A stretch of 64,000 nucleotides of DNA. Origin: Colletotrichum lupini. Its lineage: Eukaryota > Ascomycota > Sordariomycetes > Glomerellales > Glomerellaceae. Position numbers and translations under genes: made by a program. The stretch covers positions 5,952,001 through 6,016,000 of the forward strand of contig NC_064678.1 of NCBI RefSeq assembly GCF_023278565.1. The letters are read 5' to 3'. A model generated the notes under the pieces. The model did not search any database. It had not been told where the DNA came from and was given only the letters and a program-made list of their open reading frames with translations. Positions 10,977-22,905 of the stretch are shown here, piece by piece; within the stretch, counting starts at the first letter, position 1; each line of letters begins with the position of its first letter.

Positions 10977-12118
10977 TTAGCAAGCAGCACCGCTGCCGCT
11001 GGGGATGTTGGAGCACTTGGTGGACTTCTTGCCACCGGTGACGCTGACGCCGCTCCACTTCCAGTTGCTGCAGGCACCGGAAGCGCAGAGGATGTAGACG
11101 TTGGTGCCGGAGGAGGCGACGGAGCCGGTGATCTTGGAGAGGGTGAGGCCGGTGATGGGGACGCCGTTGGTGGGGGTGCCGGTGGGGGAGCCGTTCTCGT
11201 AGTCCTGCTCGATGACGATACCGTACTTAGCAATGTTGGAGAGGGTGATGCCGGAGTAGGTGACGCCGGAGACGGAACCAGTGGCGCCGGAGACAGTCTT
11301 GATGCGGACACCGTTGTCGGAGTTGACGATCTTGGAGTTAGAGATGGTGACGGTCTTGACGGTGTTGTCGGAGCGGCCGCCGACGGAGCCAATGGACAGA
11401 CCGTGGCCACCGGAGCAGGTACCGCCGGTGAAGGTGATGTTGGTGCCGGAGTTGATGGCGAGGCAGTCGTCCTGGTTCTTGACGTTGGCGCCGGAAATGT
11501 AGACGCCGGTGGAGGAGCCGACGTCGAAGGCGTCGGTGTTGTGGCCGCCGGCGGAGTCACCAGCGGAGTTGTCAATGATGACATCGTAGACACCGAGGGT
11601 GGTGGCGCTGTTGATGGAGAAGGCCTGGACGGGGGTGTTCAGGACGTTGAGACCCTTGATGTTGGAGCTCTTGAGGCTGTGGGCGTAGAAGAACTTGGGC
11701 TTGGTCTTGCCGCCGTTGCTTCCCTTGGAGTCCCACCAACGGGAACCCTGGCAGTCGATGGAGTGGCCAGAGGCACCGTTGATGTTGATGTTGGTACCGG
11801 AGAAGGAGATAAGGGGTCCCTCCCACTCCTTGTAGCCGAAGGTGGTCTTGCCCTGGAAGGTGACCTTTTACGGTGTCAGCTTAGGTGTTATTCAGTAGCC
11901 AGAATCTTCAAACTTACAGTGGTGCCGGACTTAAGACCGGTCATGTCGAGGGTGGTACCGGCAGGGACGACGATGCCGTTGAGGATGATGCTGGTGCAGC
12001 TAGCCTTGCCCTTGATGGCGGCAGCAGCATCGGTGAAGGTGCAGCTGGCGCGAGCATCGAGGGGAGCAGCGATAGCAGTGGCGGCCAAGGCGCCGAGGGC
12101 GAGAAGTGAAGAAACCAT
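10977..12118 (-). CDS. Secreted endopolygalacturonase (GH28)
   Basis: Hydrolyses internal alpha-1,4 galacturonosyl bonds of plant pectin outside the cell. Two exons, 12118-11918 and 11864-10977, around a 53-bp intron (GTAAGT..AAG), give 362 residues, the usual size of a fungal endo-PG. The first 18 or so residues are a signal peptide, followed by a short propeptide. The parallel beta-helix carries all GH28 catalytic motifs: NTD at 176-178, the DD pair at 199-200, GHG with His221, and RIK at 254-256. Cysteines near the C-terminus match the family's disulfides. The start at 12118 is the only methionine that gives a signal peptide. The gene stands alone, with about 1 kb to the RIP island on one side and 3 kb of empty DNA on the other. 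It is probably a pectin-induced plant-attack gene (inference). Confidence 0.95.
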
Positions 12119-15100
12119 TTTGTTGGAAGGAATTTGTTTTGGTAGTAGAGAGTGACTTGATACACAGTATCAGAATGCTTGTTAAAAAATAAGACGAAAG
12201 AATGAATGAGCCAAGACTCTAGAATGGTAAACTGGATGAGATCTGCGGGAGTGATGTCTTGGAAGCTTCTTGGCAATCTGGGGAGGAACTGCAGAATGGT
12301 TTATATCCAAATCGACGGGATCTCTTGGCACAGCCTTGCCAAGGCCTGTCAACGAACTGCTCCTGTTTACCATCCTCCTCTGCTCTCTTCCTGTCCAGTA
12401 CGGATACCTTGTTCCACGTACCGACTGCACAGTCAGTCGTCTGGACGCATCATGGGAACAGGGAAACACTGGCCGAGTCAGTTAGATGGAAGATGGAGCT
12501 CGACCGGGCCCCAGGCCAGAAGCAACGCGAGTGCCGGGGATGGCCCTTGCTCGTCATAGTCCCATGCAGGCAGGCAAACCCCACCGATAACTCCTGAATT
12601 TCTGGAATCGCACTAGATTCTGCCCAACAGTGCCATCTCCGCGATTGACATAGACGAGCACCACTGCCACCATGAGCTCCGCGTCTGTGGACTACTTTCG
12701 TACGCCGCCAAGGCTAAGGCTTGTTGAAGCAGGGTCGTCCGGCCCTTGCACCGATCGAATCTAGGCACTCTATTCAATAGGTGGTTGTATCAATCCTGGA
12801 TCTCAAGTTGCCGAGTTCCGTGCCGTTCTTCCAGCCGCAACTTTCAACTGGGGCTTTTCGTCCCATTGTGGTAAACATCGAACCTCCCAGCATTTGGGGG
12901 GGCATCATACAAAAGGAGGAGGGGACGGGAGCCGCGAAAGGGGGATTGCCTAGGAGCACTGGACGCGTAACGGACCAATTGTTCCCCAGGGATGCCAGTA
13001 CCGGGGCGGCTGGTTGGTGGAAAGTTTATGGTCAGACAATGTGAGCTTTAAATTGAACAGAGTTCGACTGATATTGCGTGCCCTCAGGGTTAGCTTAGTT
13101 GAATCGTTGGTAATGTGATGGTCATGGCCTCCCGAACACGTATAGCTGAAGGGACTTATGGGAGTGGGGTGGGGGGTTGATCACATCACGGTACGGCAGT
13201 CGGTTGCAATAGAATTGACTTTCGGGGAGCGTCTACCAAAAAGCCACGAGAATTGGTGCTGCCATGGAACATTTCTGCCTATTCTGCCCATGATTGGCGG
13301 GAAAGTTCAGAGTTTCGGGCCCATCCTCAACTATTTTGCTGCCCTCCAAACTTCCTCAAGATGGCCTAGTCATGTTAGCGCTGGCCCGTCACGCGTGCAG
13401 AATGTGCAGAATATTGCCAGAACCGGGTCCCCGTCGACGAGCTAATTTGAGTCTTGACCATGAAATGTCTAGCATCCAACACCTTCGGCTGCTCGCGTCT
13501 TTTCGCTTGACGGCGCAACGTAACTGATGCAGGTGTTTAACTCACTTTGACTTGGCAGATTTTCTCCTTCCCCCCTCTCACGATCCTGAAAGGGAATTAG
13601 AGTTTGCGCCTTTCTTCGTGTTGACCATGTTGGATGGCGGATGAAACACAAGTCATCTGAACGGCAGCTAGGGAGTTGACAGTCCTTGAATTTGCACCAG
13701 TCAAAACTCTGAATCTTCAATTTCAACGTCGCATCATGTTTGGTTTTTCCGTCCGACTTGCCAGCTCTCTTTCTACATGGCACCCTCAAGTCTCAGCCGC
13801 ATATCATCATTCAATAGCAAACATGACATCGACATGACTCTTGAATAGCCGGCAAGCGGCACAAGTCCCTAGAGGCAAGACAACGTCCATCTAGATGCTT
13901 CAGCGGCTCCATCCTAATGATGGGTTGATGGGGCGCGCGTCCTATCTAGCTGGAATCGTTTACCCCAAAAATAATATGGAACTCGGCACTGACATGTATG
14001 CAGGTGGGTGAAGAAAGATAGGACCAACATACGAACAGAGTGCGATAAACTGGGGCGCGAGCGCCCAAATGCTCTTTATTTCCGACTCAATGCGACGCAT
14101 CAGTTGTCTCTTGTTTCAACGGGCCTTTTTGCATCAGAAAACTGGAAATCTCTGTCAATTTCGTACTACACCTCTCCTTTTTTAAACTTTGAGAATTTTA
14201 CAACGGACCGAAAAGTGACGATCACAGATTGGCAGAAAAGGTTCCAACGTGGAAGTTCCAACAGCACTACAACCAATTCATCGCAGAACTGCAGAAAGAA
14301 GAATTAAGGGGCCCAGAACTTCGCCTCTCATTGCGGAGCCCGGCGAGAAATGGGCATGATGGCAAATGGGGTTATGGGACCACACGGATGATACAGCACA
14401 CGTGCACTCATGGGAGACCGGATGATGGGTACTGCGGAATCCGGTATCCGATCGAGTTAGTACGGGACCCGTTTGCCTATTTCCTAATCTCTTGCAATAT
14501 TCAATGTGCCCCCTGTTCAAGCAACTACATGCAGACTAGCCTGCTGAGAACCTCTAGACTCTCAGCGGTCTAGATCGTCGGGCCCAATTCAACTTCCAAG
14601 CAAGCAACTCCTTTTCTGGTGCGAAGTGCAGCCAGCGCACTCTCCGTCATGAGTCGATGCCCCAGAGACATGAAGCCATCGTATATCTACGAAAGGAAGG
14701 AGCTTCGGAACTGCCGGTACTATTGAAGCTGTCTTGTCCTTCTTGGACACAATGTCTCGGTACTCGACCGGTAGATGTCAGCAACTTTCTTTTGCAGAAG
14801 ACATAGCTCCGTACATACGCGGAGAAGTGAAAGGCGATGGAAACCTCTGGTGGATCACAACTCCAATGAGCAAGGGATAATGCCGAGGACCACAACGCCT
14901 TGCCCACGGGGGGCTTGACAACAAACGGGTTGACAAGGGTACTCTAGCCGTCAGTATTTCGCCGACGGACTTAGTAGAGACCTGACTGATGGATGGATCC
15001 CACAACAGCTGATTTCTGATTCATTACAGGACGGAAAGAGATGGAGCGTATGCACTCGACAATTTCCCCGTGGGTTAGACCGTTAGAAGCGGTGTAATTA

Positions 15101-15217
15101 TCACGGGGAGCGGGTTCCAATTGTCCGCCGAAGCTCCCAATCTCTCTTTGGGAATGATTGCTCTCCGAGCAATAGCACTTACTAACCCTCTATTTACAGA
15201 ATCTCGTATTTACTCTC
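12119..15217. other. 3.1 kb without a recognisable gene
   Basis: The first few hundred bases are the promoter of the polygalacturonase. The rest holds only short unsupported frames (the longest, about 100 codons, overlap on both strands). Composition is normal, without RIP bias, so it is not a mutated repeat. I see no tRNA or tandem repeat. Confidence 0.5.
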
Positions 15218-17332
15218 TCAACCAAAGTTCCCAAACCAAATGTCATCACTAGGCCGAACCCCTTTCTCGACCCCAGGCAACCCGCAGAGCCTTACTTCCT
15301 CTTCGCTCGCCACCTTCCACTCCTTGGCCGTCTCGACTCTCGCTGCAATCATCATTACCATGCCCGCCTCTGCGTGCCATGCGTTGTGGCAGTGGAACGT
15401 CCACACACCCGGATTGTCCAGCACGACTCTGACGACTGCCCACCCGTAGCCTTGGACTGTTACGGTGTCCCTTCTGAGCGGATTCTCCAGAACACCCGAA
15501 GCCGCGAGTTCTGCTTCCAACTCGGCCATTTCTTCGGGTGGGTAGCCCGTTGGGGACTGCTTCAGTACGAAGAACTTATGCCCATGGATATGGAACGGGT
15601 GTGCGCCGTCGTCAAAGTTGCTGATGATGATGTTGACCGTTTGGATGCCTTGCGTCTGGTACACCAACTCATTCTCTGGATCGAAGGTCATGTCGTTTAC
15701 GCCGGTTGTAGACGGCAACAACGTGTCATTGTCGCTTTTCGCGGCGTCCATGAAGCGATACAGAGCCGGCGAGGTGACGTTGGCGTGCCACGTCGAGGCG
15801 TTGAAGAAGCCCCGCGATAGACGCCATGCTCCTATTTCGAAGTTGGCGCGGAGGTACATTATGGCTGTGACATTGGGTGCTGGAATTGCATCGACAGGTC
15901 TGAGTAAAGTTGTGTTCATGTCTCGACAGTCGACATCTACAGCTTCGTCCCAGCTCTTGCTTTGTGGTTCGCTGAGCTCCGATGCCGATTCATACGTCTT
16001 CTCTTTGCTAGAGAGTCCTGGTGTGGCATACCGGATGATCCCCTTCACTTCTGAATCGAGCCAGGGATTTTCTCGTGCGAAGCAGTGCGTGGTCATCCTA
16101 GCTCGCAACCAGAATGAGTTGGCAGTGGTGAGATTGGTCTCAAGGACCACACTGTAGCGCTGTGCCGGAAGGATATTGAGGCGGTGGAAGGGTTCAGGGC
16201 GGACATCAGTCCCATCGACCTCGGTGATGTAGAGCGGATGCTCGTCGATTTCGATCTGAAATTCGGCAAAGGCACCAGTGTTTATGAACCTCAGGCGATG
16301 TCGCTCATTTGGAGCCAGGCTAAAGGTTTCCAACGAGGATATACGAGATTTCTCGTTCTGGCAACTCCATCCGTCAAAGTCAGCACAATCGCGATAGTTG
16401 CGCCCGTTGATGAGGCCACTCGACGGCACAGGCTCTTCATTCTCTTGGTCTGATTGAAGATAGTCCATCAACAACTCGGCCGATGTGTTGTGATAGTGGT
16501 CCGAGATCATGACAACCCGATCGGTTGAGTATTGGTCTCTGGTTCCCTGGTTTTTTCTCGGGTGGACGACGAGCGGCCCGACGAGTCCATCAGAAGCTTG
16601 GTTGCTGTGATGTGCGTGGTGCCAATACGTTCCTGACTGGTTCTCGACCGTGAACCTGTACGTGAACGTCGCGTTGGGTGCAATAGGGCACTGCGTCACG
16701 CCGACGGTGCCGTCCATGGAGTTCGTGCCGTTTTGATACATGCCGTGAAAATGAATGGCTGTGGCATTGGCGGCTTCGTTGCGGACGTGGACAACAATAG
16801 TGTCTCCTTCGTTGCACTCAATGAGAGGTCCGGGAAACTGGTTGTTGATGAGCATCATCGGCCGAAAGATCCCATCAGGGTTGAAGATCGCATCGCTGAT
16901 GGTCCAGTAGTGCTCTCTGATGCTTGGCGCGGCGTTGAAGTCCCACGAAGAGCCCAAAACGTATTCCGACGAGTCCCTCAATTGTGGCGATGATGGTATC
17001 GGTTCTTTGACCACATAGACCGCCGTTTGAGAACGATGCGGTGCAGTCGCAGGGTAAAGCTGATCTGATGCATAAAAAATGAAGAAGAATATGAAAACGC
17101 CAAAGAAGCCTGTAGAGACTCGACTCAGTAAAGAGCCCTCTGATTGACTCCTCAGCAGTTGCGGTCTCTCATCATCATCTTGGGTAGGAAGAAATGGCGA
17201 TTTCTCGCCATTGTCCTCAGTAGCTGAACTATAAGACGAAGATTCCAGATGGTCCAAGTTGAAATCGGTGGAGATCGTTAGAGATGGACTCAAAAACCTC
17301 TTTTGATCGCTTCCTCGCTCAACGTCGTCCAT
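15218..17332 (-). CDS. Membrane-anchored multicopper oxidase (laccase-like)
   Basis: One-exon gene, 704 residues from the methionine at 17332 (MDDVERGSDQ). An upstream methionine at 17437 would add 35 residues without family support. Residues 1-70 are polar, and one membrane segment lies at about 72-88, so the protein is probably type II with the oxidase outside or in a vesicle lumen. Three cupredoxin domains carry the four copper motifs: HFHG at 194-197, HAH at 239-241, HPFHIHGH at 578-585, and HCHNAWHAEAGM at 647-658. Cys648 and axial Met658 are type 1 ligands; methionine suggests a lower redox potential. Substrate (phenol, ferrous iron, or pigment precursor) cannot be told from sequence. 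It is divergently placed from the phosphatase gene. Confidence 0.9.
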   Translation of the reverse strand: MDDVERGSDQKRFLSPSLTISTDFNLDHLESSSYSSATEDNGEKSPFLPTQDDDERPQLLRSQSEGSLLSRVSTGFFGVFIFFFIFYASDQLYPATAPHRSQTAVYVVKEPIPSSPQLRDSSEYVLGSSWDFNAAPSIREHYWTISDAIFNPDGIFRPMMLINNQFPGPLIECNEGDTIVVHVRNEAANATAIHFHGMYQNGTNSMDGTVGVTQCPIAPNATFTYRFTVENQSGTYWHHAHHSNQASDGLVGPLVVHPRKNQGTRDQYSTDRVVMISDHYHNTSAELLMDYLQSDQENEEPVPSSGLINGRNYRDCADFDGWSCQNEKSRISSLETFSLAPNERHRLRFINTGAFAEFQIEIDEHPLYITEVDGTDVRPEPFHRLNILPAQRYSVVLETNLTTANSFWLRARMTTHCFARENPWLDSEVKGIIRYATPGLSSKEKTYESASELSEPQSKSWDEAVDVDCRDMNTTLLRPVDAIPAPNVTAIMYLRANFEIGAWRLSRGFFNASTWHANVTSPALYRFMDAAKSDNDTLLPSTTGVNDMTFDPENELVYQTQGIQTVNIIISNFDDGAHPFHIHGHKFFVLKQSPTGYPPEEMAELEAELAASGVLENPLRRDTVTVQGYGWAVVRVVLDNPGVWTFHCHNAWHAEAGMVMMIAARVETAKEWKVASEEEVRLCGLPGVEKGVRPSDDIWFGNFG

Positions 17333-17967
17333 GGCGTGAATCTCATTGCGTCTTGACGAATGGACGGAATAACGCAATGCAAAGAAGAGATTCAAATTCA
17401 GACAAGAGGTTGAAAATGCGAACAAAATGCCGCTCACGAGCCGAACTGCCGTTCAAGGCAGGTAAGTTTTCGGAAAATGGGGTGGCGTAGCATTCTGTTT
17501 TGTTTCTGCCCGCTCGTTGCCGCCCTCTCGGGAAGCCGGCATGCCTGTCCTCCTACACGTGCGTTGGAAATGGCCCAATCAGACCTCACACTTTGACAAC
17601 CTGCGTCTACAATTGGAGTTCGGACGGTCCAAGTCGACTGAGGGGAAATGGATTCAATGCCATCCACTAGATCGAAAAGTACTGACAGGCTCCTTTTTTC
17701 GTCCCATCCATCTGTTCGTTTAATGGATCGACGAGCGTTCCCGTGCGCAGGGGTGGCGATGCTGTCAGCCTGTCAGGGATGTGACCTTCCCCATTCCTCG
17801 TCTCGATACTACAGAGTCACCGACACGGAGGTGCCCGACAGCAAATCATAGAGAATATGAAATAATCAAGGAGTCCCGGCCTTGAGGCTCTTGGTTTTCT
17901 TTGTGCTCGCCACGTCGTTCTTTCAACCGCTCGTTTGAAGGCCTTTTCAGCTTCATCATCTTCCACG
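17333..17967. promoter_or_regulatory. Shared divergent promoter region
   Basis: 635 bp between the starts of the multicopper oxidase (minus) and the acid phosphatase (plus). It must hold both promoters. No individual site can be assigned with confidence. Confidence 0.4.
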
Positions 17968-19301
17968 ATGCATTACGCAGTTGCCGCAGCTATCTTCGCG
18001 GCCGGCGCCCATGCCGCTGCCGTAGCGCCTCTCTGTGCTCGAGCGACCTCTTCAAGCTCTTCTGGAGGTTGGGAGACTCGGTACACTGCCACCGGCACCG
18101 CTGCTGTCGCTGCTGCTGCTGCTGCCACAGCCAAGACTAGCAGCCCAACCAGCAACGTCAAAGGCAAGGCTTTCGACCGCTTTGTCATTATCTGGAATGA
18201 GAATACCGATTACGATAAGGCTATCGGTGATCGTGAGTGATTCCTTGAGCCCTTGATCCCCTCAGAATCTGACCTGTCGCAGCCAACTTTGCTTGGCTTG
18301 CCAAGAAGGGCATCACGCTGTCCAACAACTTTGCCGTCACTCATCCTTCTGAGCCCAACTACTTTGCATCGGTTTCTGGAGATTATCTGGGCATGAATAA
18401 CGATAACTTCAATCGCGCCGATCGCAATGTTTCTACTGTGTTTGATCTCCTGGACACACAAGGAATCTCATGGGCGGCCTACCAGGAAGACATGCCGTTC
18501 TCAGGTTTCGAAGGCATGGCATGGGTGAACCAACAAAACGGAGCTAACGATTATGTCCGCAAACATGACCCGCCAATCTTCTTTGACAGCGTCACTAGTT
18601 CGGAGCAGCGCCTGTCCTAGGTCAAGAACCTGTCCATGGTCTACCCGGAGCGATCACAGTTCCACAAAGACCTCAAGGCCAATAAACTACCCCAATGGTT
18701 ATTTTGCACGCCGAACATGACTTCGGACGGTCACGATGCGTCTGTCACTACTGCAGGTGCTTGGAACAGGAAGTTCCTTGAGCCACTGCTGGAGGATAAG
18801 AACTTCATGAACAACACATTGGTTTTGGTCACTTGGGACGAGAATGAGACGTACACGCAAAAGAACCGCATTCTTGGCATTCTTTTAGGAGACTCAATCC
18901 CTAAAGAGCTCGTTGGCACTACGGACTCAAACTTCTATAACCATTATTCTGAGCTTGCTACAGTTGAGGCCAACTGGGACCTCCCGACCCTCGGAAGGTG
19001 GGATGTCGGCGCCAACGTCTACAAGTTTGTCGCAGACAAGACCAAGAGCGTCATTCGTCAGTGGAGCAACACCTCGACAGTGCCCGACCGCTACTTCAAC
19101 CAGTCGTATGCTGGTTTCTTCAACAGCAAAACCGCGAAGCAGTACCCAAAGCCCAACTTGGCTCTGGACGAGAATGCAGCCGGCAGGAAGATTCTCGAGT
19201 CCATCAAGGCGACCTGGAAAGACAGCAAAGCTCCTACGTACTACGAGGATACTGTTCAGGTTTTGGACGGACTTAACCCGCCTCCTGGCTACAAGGCATA
19301 A
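17968..19301 (+). pseudogene. Secreted acid phosphatase (phosphoesterase family), broken by an in-frame stop
   Basis: Exons 17968-18232 and 18283-19301 around a 50-bp intron (GTGAGT..CAG) encode about 427 residues of a fungal phosphate-repressible acid phosphatase of the phosphoesterase (PF04185-type) family. It has a signal peptide (MHYAVAAAIFAAGAHA), an alanine/serine-rich linker, then conserved blocks such as NNFAVTHPSEPNY, GMNNDNFNR, SDGHDASVTTAG and VTWDENETYT. The frame is interrupted only once, by TAG at 18618-18620. Relatives have a glutamine there (CAG), so a single C-to-T at a CpA explains it. Coding continues in frame on both sides with no other damage seen. It is therefore a very recent pseudogene, a strain allele, or a sequencing error. 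A truncated product would lose the second half of the domain. Confidence 0.85.
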
Positions 19302-20515
19302 AGTCTCGGGACAAAGCACCTAGTAGATGCTAGCATTGTAATGATAAATTTATTATCACGACTTTGAAGGAATATCCTCTAAGTAATTAAGTTATCATAC
19401 AATTAGAGTCTAGATATATAGGTTTTATAAGATATACTTTTAATAAGAAGTCTTATGAAAGCCTATTCTTTCTTATAACCTTATTAGTTTTCTTTACTAG
19501 TTTTCTTTAGCACTTTTCTTTTCTTACTCTTTATTATTATCTCTATTATAATTCTCTAAAGTATACGTTCTCGAATATGTATACATGTATCCAAGATGAT
19601 AGACTACAGAGACGCCAGAGGTACCTGGAGCGACAGAAGCAACAGTCGCGACAGTGATAGAGATAATAAGAACAACGCCTCTCAGAGAGAGGGCAACGGG
19701 AATGGCATCGGACTTGGCCGAGCAAAACCAACCACTCAGTATCTAAAATTCGTCACCCGGATGGTACACGGCATGCAGAATCAGCCCTCGTGATGTCGAT
19801 GAGTCGTTCCACAAGGATGTTCATTGACAACGGCCGAGCAGGGGAAATGTCGAGTGGAGAAGAGATCGTCAACGGCTATCCCTGCATTAGGAGCCCAAAA
19901 TGTCCTTCCTGGTCGGGAAGGTGAGAAATTTGTCTCGGTTCATTGGCCCAAGATTGAGGGGTTATATTCTCCGGACTCCACACACGTGGTCGCTCTTGGC
20001 ATCGCCTCTGGGCGAAAGCTTGTGTCTTGACAGATGTTTCTTGCTCCCCCACACCCCCTTCGACTTCGATGCCGACTATTTCTCCACTAAGGGAAACATT
20101 TGGGTATCACGGCATCTCTCAGCCGACTTTTTGGCTGTGTTGTGGCTATGTTGTATCGTCCACTAAGAAGCGCAGAAACGGCGCGTGGACAGAACCGTTG
20201 ATGAATGGGAGACTGAGCCATGTGTGAGGGGCAAAATGCAGCCCGTCCTTTGCTGGTGTATCATTCCCAGGATTCTGCTCCCGTTTCTCTACAGCTTGAG
20301 CCTTCTGGATTGGAACCTCCAAACTCTGAGTTTCGATCACTGTAGTTCAATGCGAAGTTGCCCCAAATCTCATTTGTTTCACTCAAATCAACAACCCAGT
20401 TCACCATTCCTAGCAGCTTTGATTCAGCCCGACAAGCCCCTTTCAAAGTGTTGGGTGGTGAACCCCTCGCTCAAATAAACTCCCCAACTTGCAGAACACA
20501 TACATCGCCTCCACG
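19302..20515. other. Intergenic, includes a small AT-rich CA-poor patch
   Basis: From about 19330 to 19570 the DNA is AT-rich and poor in CA/TG, like a small RIP-mutated relic. No ends or target duplication can be defined. The remaining part is normal DNA and the promoter of the transporter gene. Confidence 0.4.
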
Positions 20516-21328
20516 ATGGTCTCTCCCAAGCTTTCTCGTTTCCTCTCAGACTTCACACTCGGCTTCTCAGATGGCCTTACAGTACCATTCGCCTTGACCG
20601 CCGGTCTCAGCTCCCTTGGTCGCAGCGAGACGGTCATCTACGCCGGTCTCGCGGAGATATGCGCGGGATGCATCAGCATGGGAATTGGTGGCTATTTGGC
20701 AGCGCGGGACTCTTCACATAATGACTCGTCAACGGTGCAGCCATCACCGGCAGATGAAGAAGAACAGGGCATGCTGTCGTCGGCAGGAAGACACAGCGAG
20801 GACGAAATCGATGACGAGAAGAGCCTGACAGGCGGAGCGATAGACGGAGAGGAAACAGTGCTCCGATATCTCCAGCCACTGGGCTTACCTGAGACAACCG
20901 TCGCGATGGTGATTGGGGCCGTGAGGTCCCGGCCGGGAGGGTTAAGCTGGGCTTCGGAGAGAATCAATGGCACCCAAGCTAGCCGACTCCACGCTCTTGT
21001 TGAAATTGAAAACGTCGACGGGAGCCATCTGCTGATATCGCCAATCTTTTCGGGCCTGTCAATCGCTATCGGATATCTTTGTGGTGGGATTATGCCCCTG
21101 TTGCCGTACTTCTTCGCCTCGAGCGTCGGTCACGGGCTTCTGTGGAGTATCATCGTCTGTCTCATTGCCTTGTTCATCTTTGGAGCCGGAAAGAGCTGGT
21201 TATTGGGCGATAGGAAGACATCACGGATACGATGTCTATGGGAAGGACTTCAGATGACGTTGTTCGGATGTTGCGCCGCGGGGGCTGCGGTGTTATGTGT
21301 ACGGTTGGTTGACCAGAAGTGGACGTGA
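20516..21328 (+). CDS. CCC1/VIT1-family vacuolar iron/manganese transporter
   Basis: A 270-residue single-exon protein that should move ferrous iron or manganese from cytosol to vacuole for storage and detoxification. The N-terminal block DFTLGFSDGLTVPFALTAGL and the following GLAEICAGCISMGIGGYLAA are the family's first membrane helices with the metal-path residues. A hydrophilic middle (about residues 70-130) replaces the metal-binding loop. Two or three more helices close the protein, ending with a family-like last helix and VRLVDQKWT. The start at 20516 fits the family; a methionine at 20489 would add nine residues. It lies 3 kb from a multicopper oxidase, but that is not strong evidence for a shared iron pathway. 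Confidence 0.88.
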   Translation: MVSPKLSRFLSDFTLGFSDGLTVPFALTAGLSSLGRSETVIYAGLAEICAGCISMGIGGYLAARDSSHNDSSTVQPSPADEEEQGMLSSAGRHSEDEIDDEKSLTGGAIDGEETVLRYLQPLGLPETTVAMVIGAVRSRPGGLSWASERINGTQASRLHALVEIENVDGSHLLISPIFSGLSIAIGYLCGGIMPLLPYFFASSVGHGLLWSIIVCLIALFIFGAGKSWLLGDRKTSRIRCLWEGLQMTLFGCCAAGAAVLCVRLVDQKWT

Positions 21329-22905
21329 GGTGGCATATCGATAGAAGAGAGTTGCACATTGATGTAACCACATTCTTCAGCAATGAGGTGATCGAGCATG
21401 TGTCGCAAAAACGACGCTGTTAATTGCAGGCAGCAATCAACGCCACATATACCCTACTACAGCATGCAAAAGCCCGTTGGAAATACTGATTAGAAGTTCT
21501 GGCTATGCCTTGCCCTGAAGTCATTGTTGAATACTACGATTAGAACTGCTGCGCAATCCGAGGCAGAGGACCGTCTGGATTTGTTAATGGCCAAGTGAGG
21601 GTGATTAGTGAACACGAATTGAAGGAGTGGCGGGGCTGACGGATGCGGCATGGGTTGATCACTAATCTTTAGTAATGGGCGATGCCTTGATACAGCTTGA
21701 AAATGCTCACAGCTTACGCTTCCAACTTCCAAGCTATTCTGATAAACTTGGGATCATCCGCTTTAAGATATTCTGAGAAAGCTCGGAGTCTCATCCAAGA
21801 AGGCCCCTTACTTGATAGGACAAGGTGAACGAAAGAACAGGTGCTGTAGCGTAGGACGAAGTCAGTTCCTCAGCATCCCACGAGGAATATCTTAGAAAGA
21901 GGCAGCTATCAATACATGAGACACGAGTAATTCTGAGACCCAGTGATCTACGTCGAACATCAAAGATTCAGCATCCATGATCGAATTGAATTGATTAAAT
22001 CGGATGAAGATTTTTTGAGGTACAGGAATGCAATTCCAAAATATACGCTCAAGTTTTGAATCTTGGAACAGGCGCCAGTGATGCTTTTGTACTCGTCTGA
22101 ACATCCCAATGTTACATTCTCCATCTAAGGTAGGCTACCAAAATTGGATGAATCGTGCTATGGTGACAATGCTTGCCATGAACGACATGAAGTAACCTAA
22201 ATCCTTGAAGGGTGAACCAATAAACTCTTCGTCTTGTGAGAAGCTCGCTAACGGGAACTTTATGATCTTGACTGGCTCAGATGATCTTATCGGAATGACA
22301 AAGCCCGTAACGCTCCGGAACAGACCTCGAGACTTTCAGACGAGTATCAATAATAATTAATTGAACAGACTCTTGATATAGTTTGATGCTTTGTAATGAT
22401 GCAGGTGAGCGCTGAGCCCGCATATTTGGCGGCGCGCACTACTAATCCCAATCCCATTCTCAGCTCGTAGCCGTGTTTCTGGATTAGTGAACAGTACACA
22501 CGCCCAGACTTTTGATACTGCGACAGGAACTCTGCCGTTCCCAAAACTGCAGTCCATCCGAACCACGATTATCAATCTGTTCAGACGCTATGCTCGGCCC
22601 CGAAACTGAGTGGAGAAGAACCCTGAGAGTGGTGTTCTGCAACACTTCGATTCCCTTCGAAGATAGGCTACTCCGCAAGGCGTGCGAGCATGAGATGTGA
22701 TGCTGCATTTGTCAGTTCATCAGAAACTATGAACGTGTCAACTCGAACGATGGATCTACACAAGTTATTTAAGATGTCTTCTTTGGCCTCGTTCTGCTGT
22801 TTGAGTGAATCCTCATCACATCTCAACTTCCACAGCCTCCATCTCAACATCGACTAACTCAACTACAACCGCAACCCTTCTCTTTTTATAACCTCAACTT
22901 CCAAA
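21329..22905. other. Intergenic, no gene seen
   Basis: About 1.6 kb of moderately AT-rich DNA with only short unsupported frames. The last 100 bp before 22906 are CT/CA-rich, as in fungal promoters. Confidence 0.4.

Noticed and set aside
11403..12155. 250-codon open frame on the plus strand over the polygalacturonase
   Set aside because: It is the antisense shadow of a GC3-rich gene, with Val/Gly-rich low-complexity translation.
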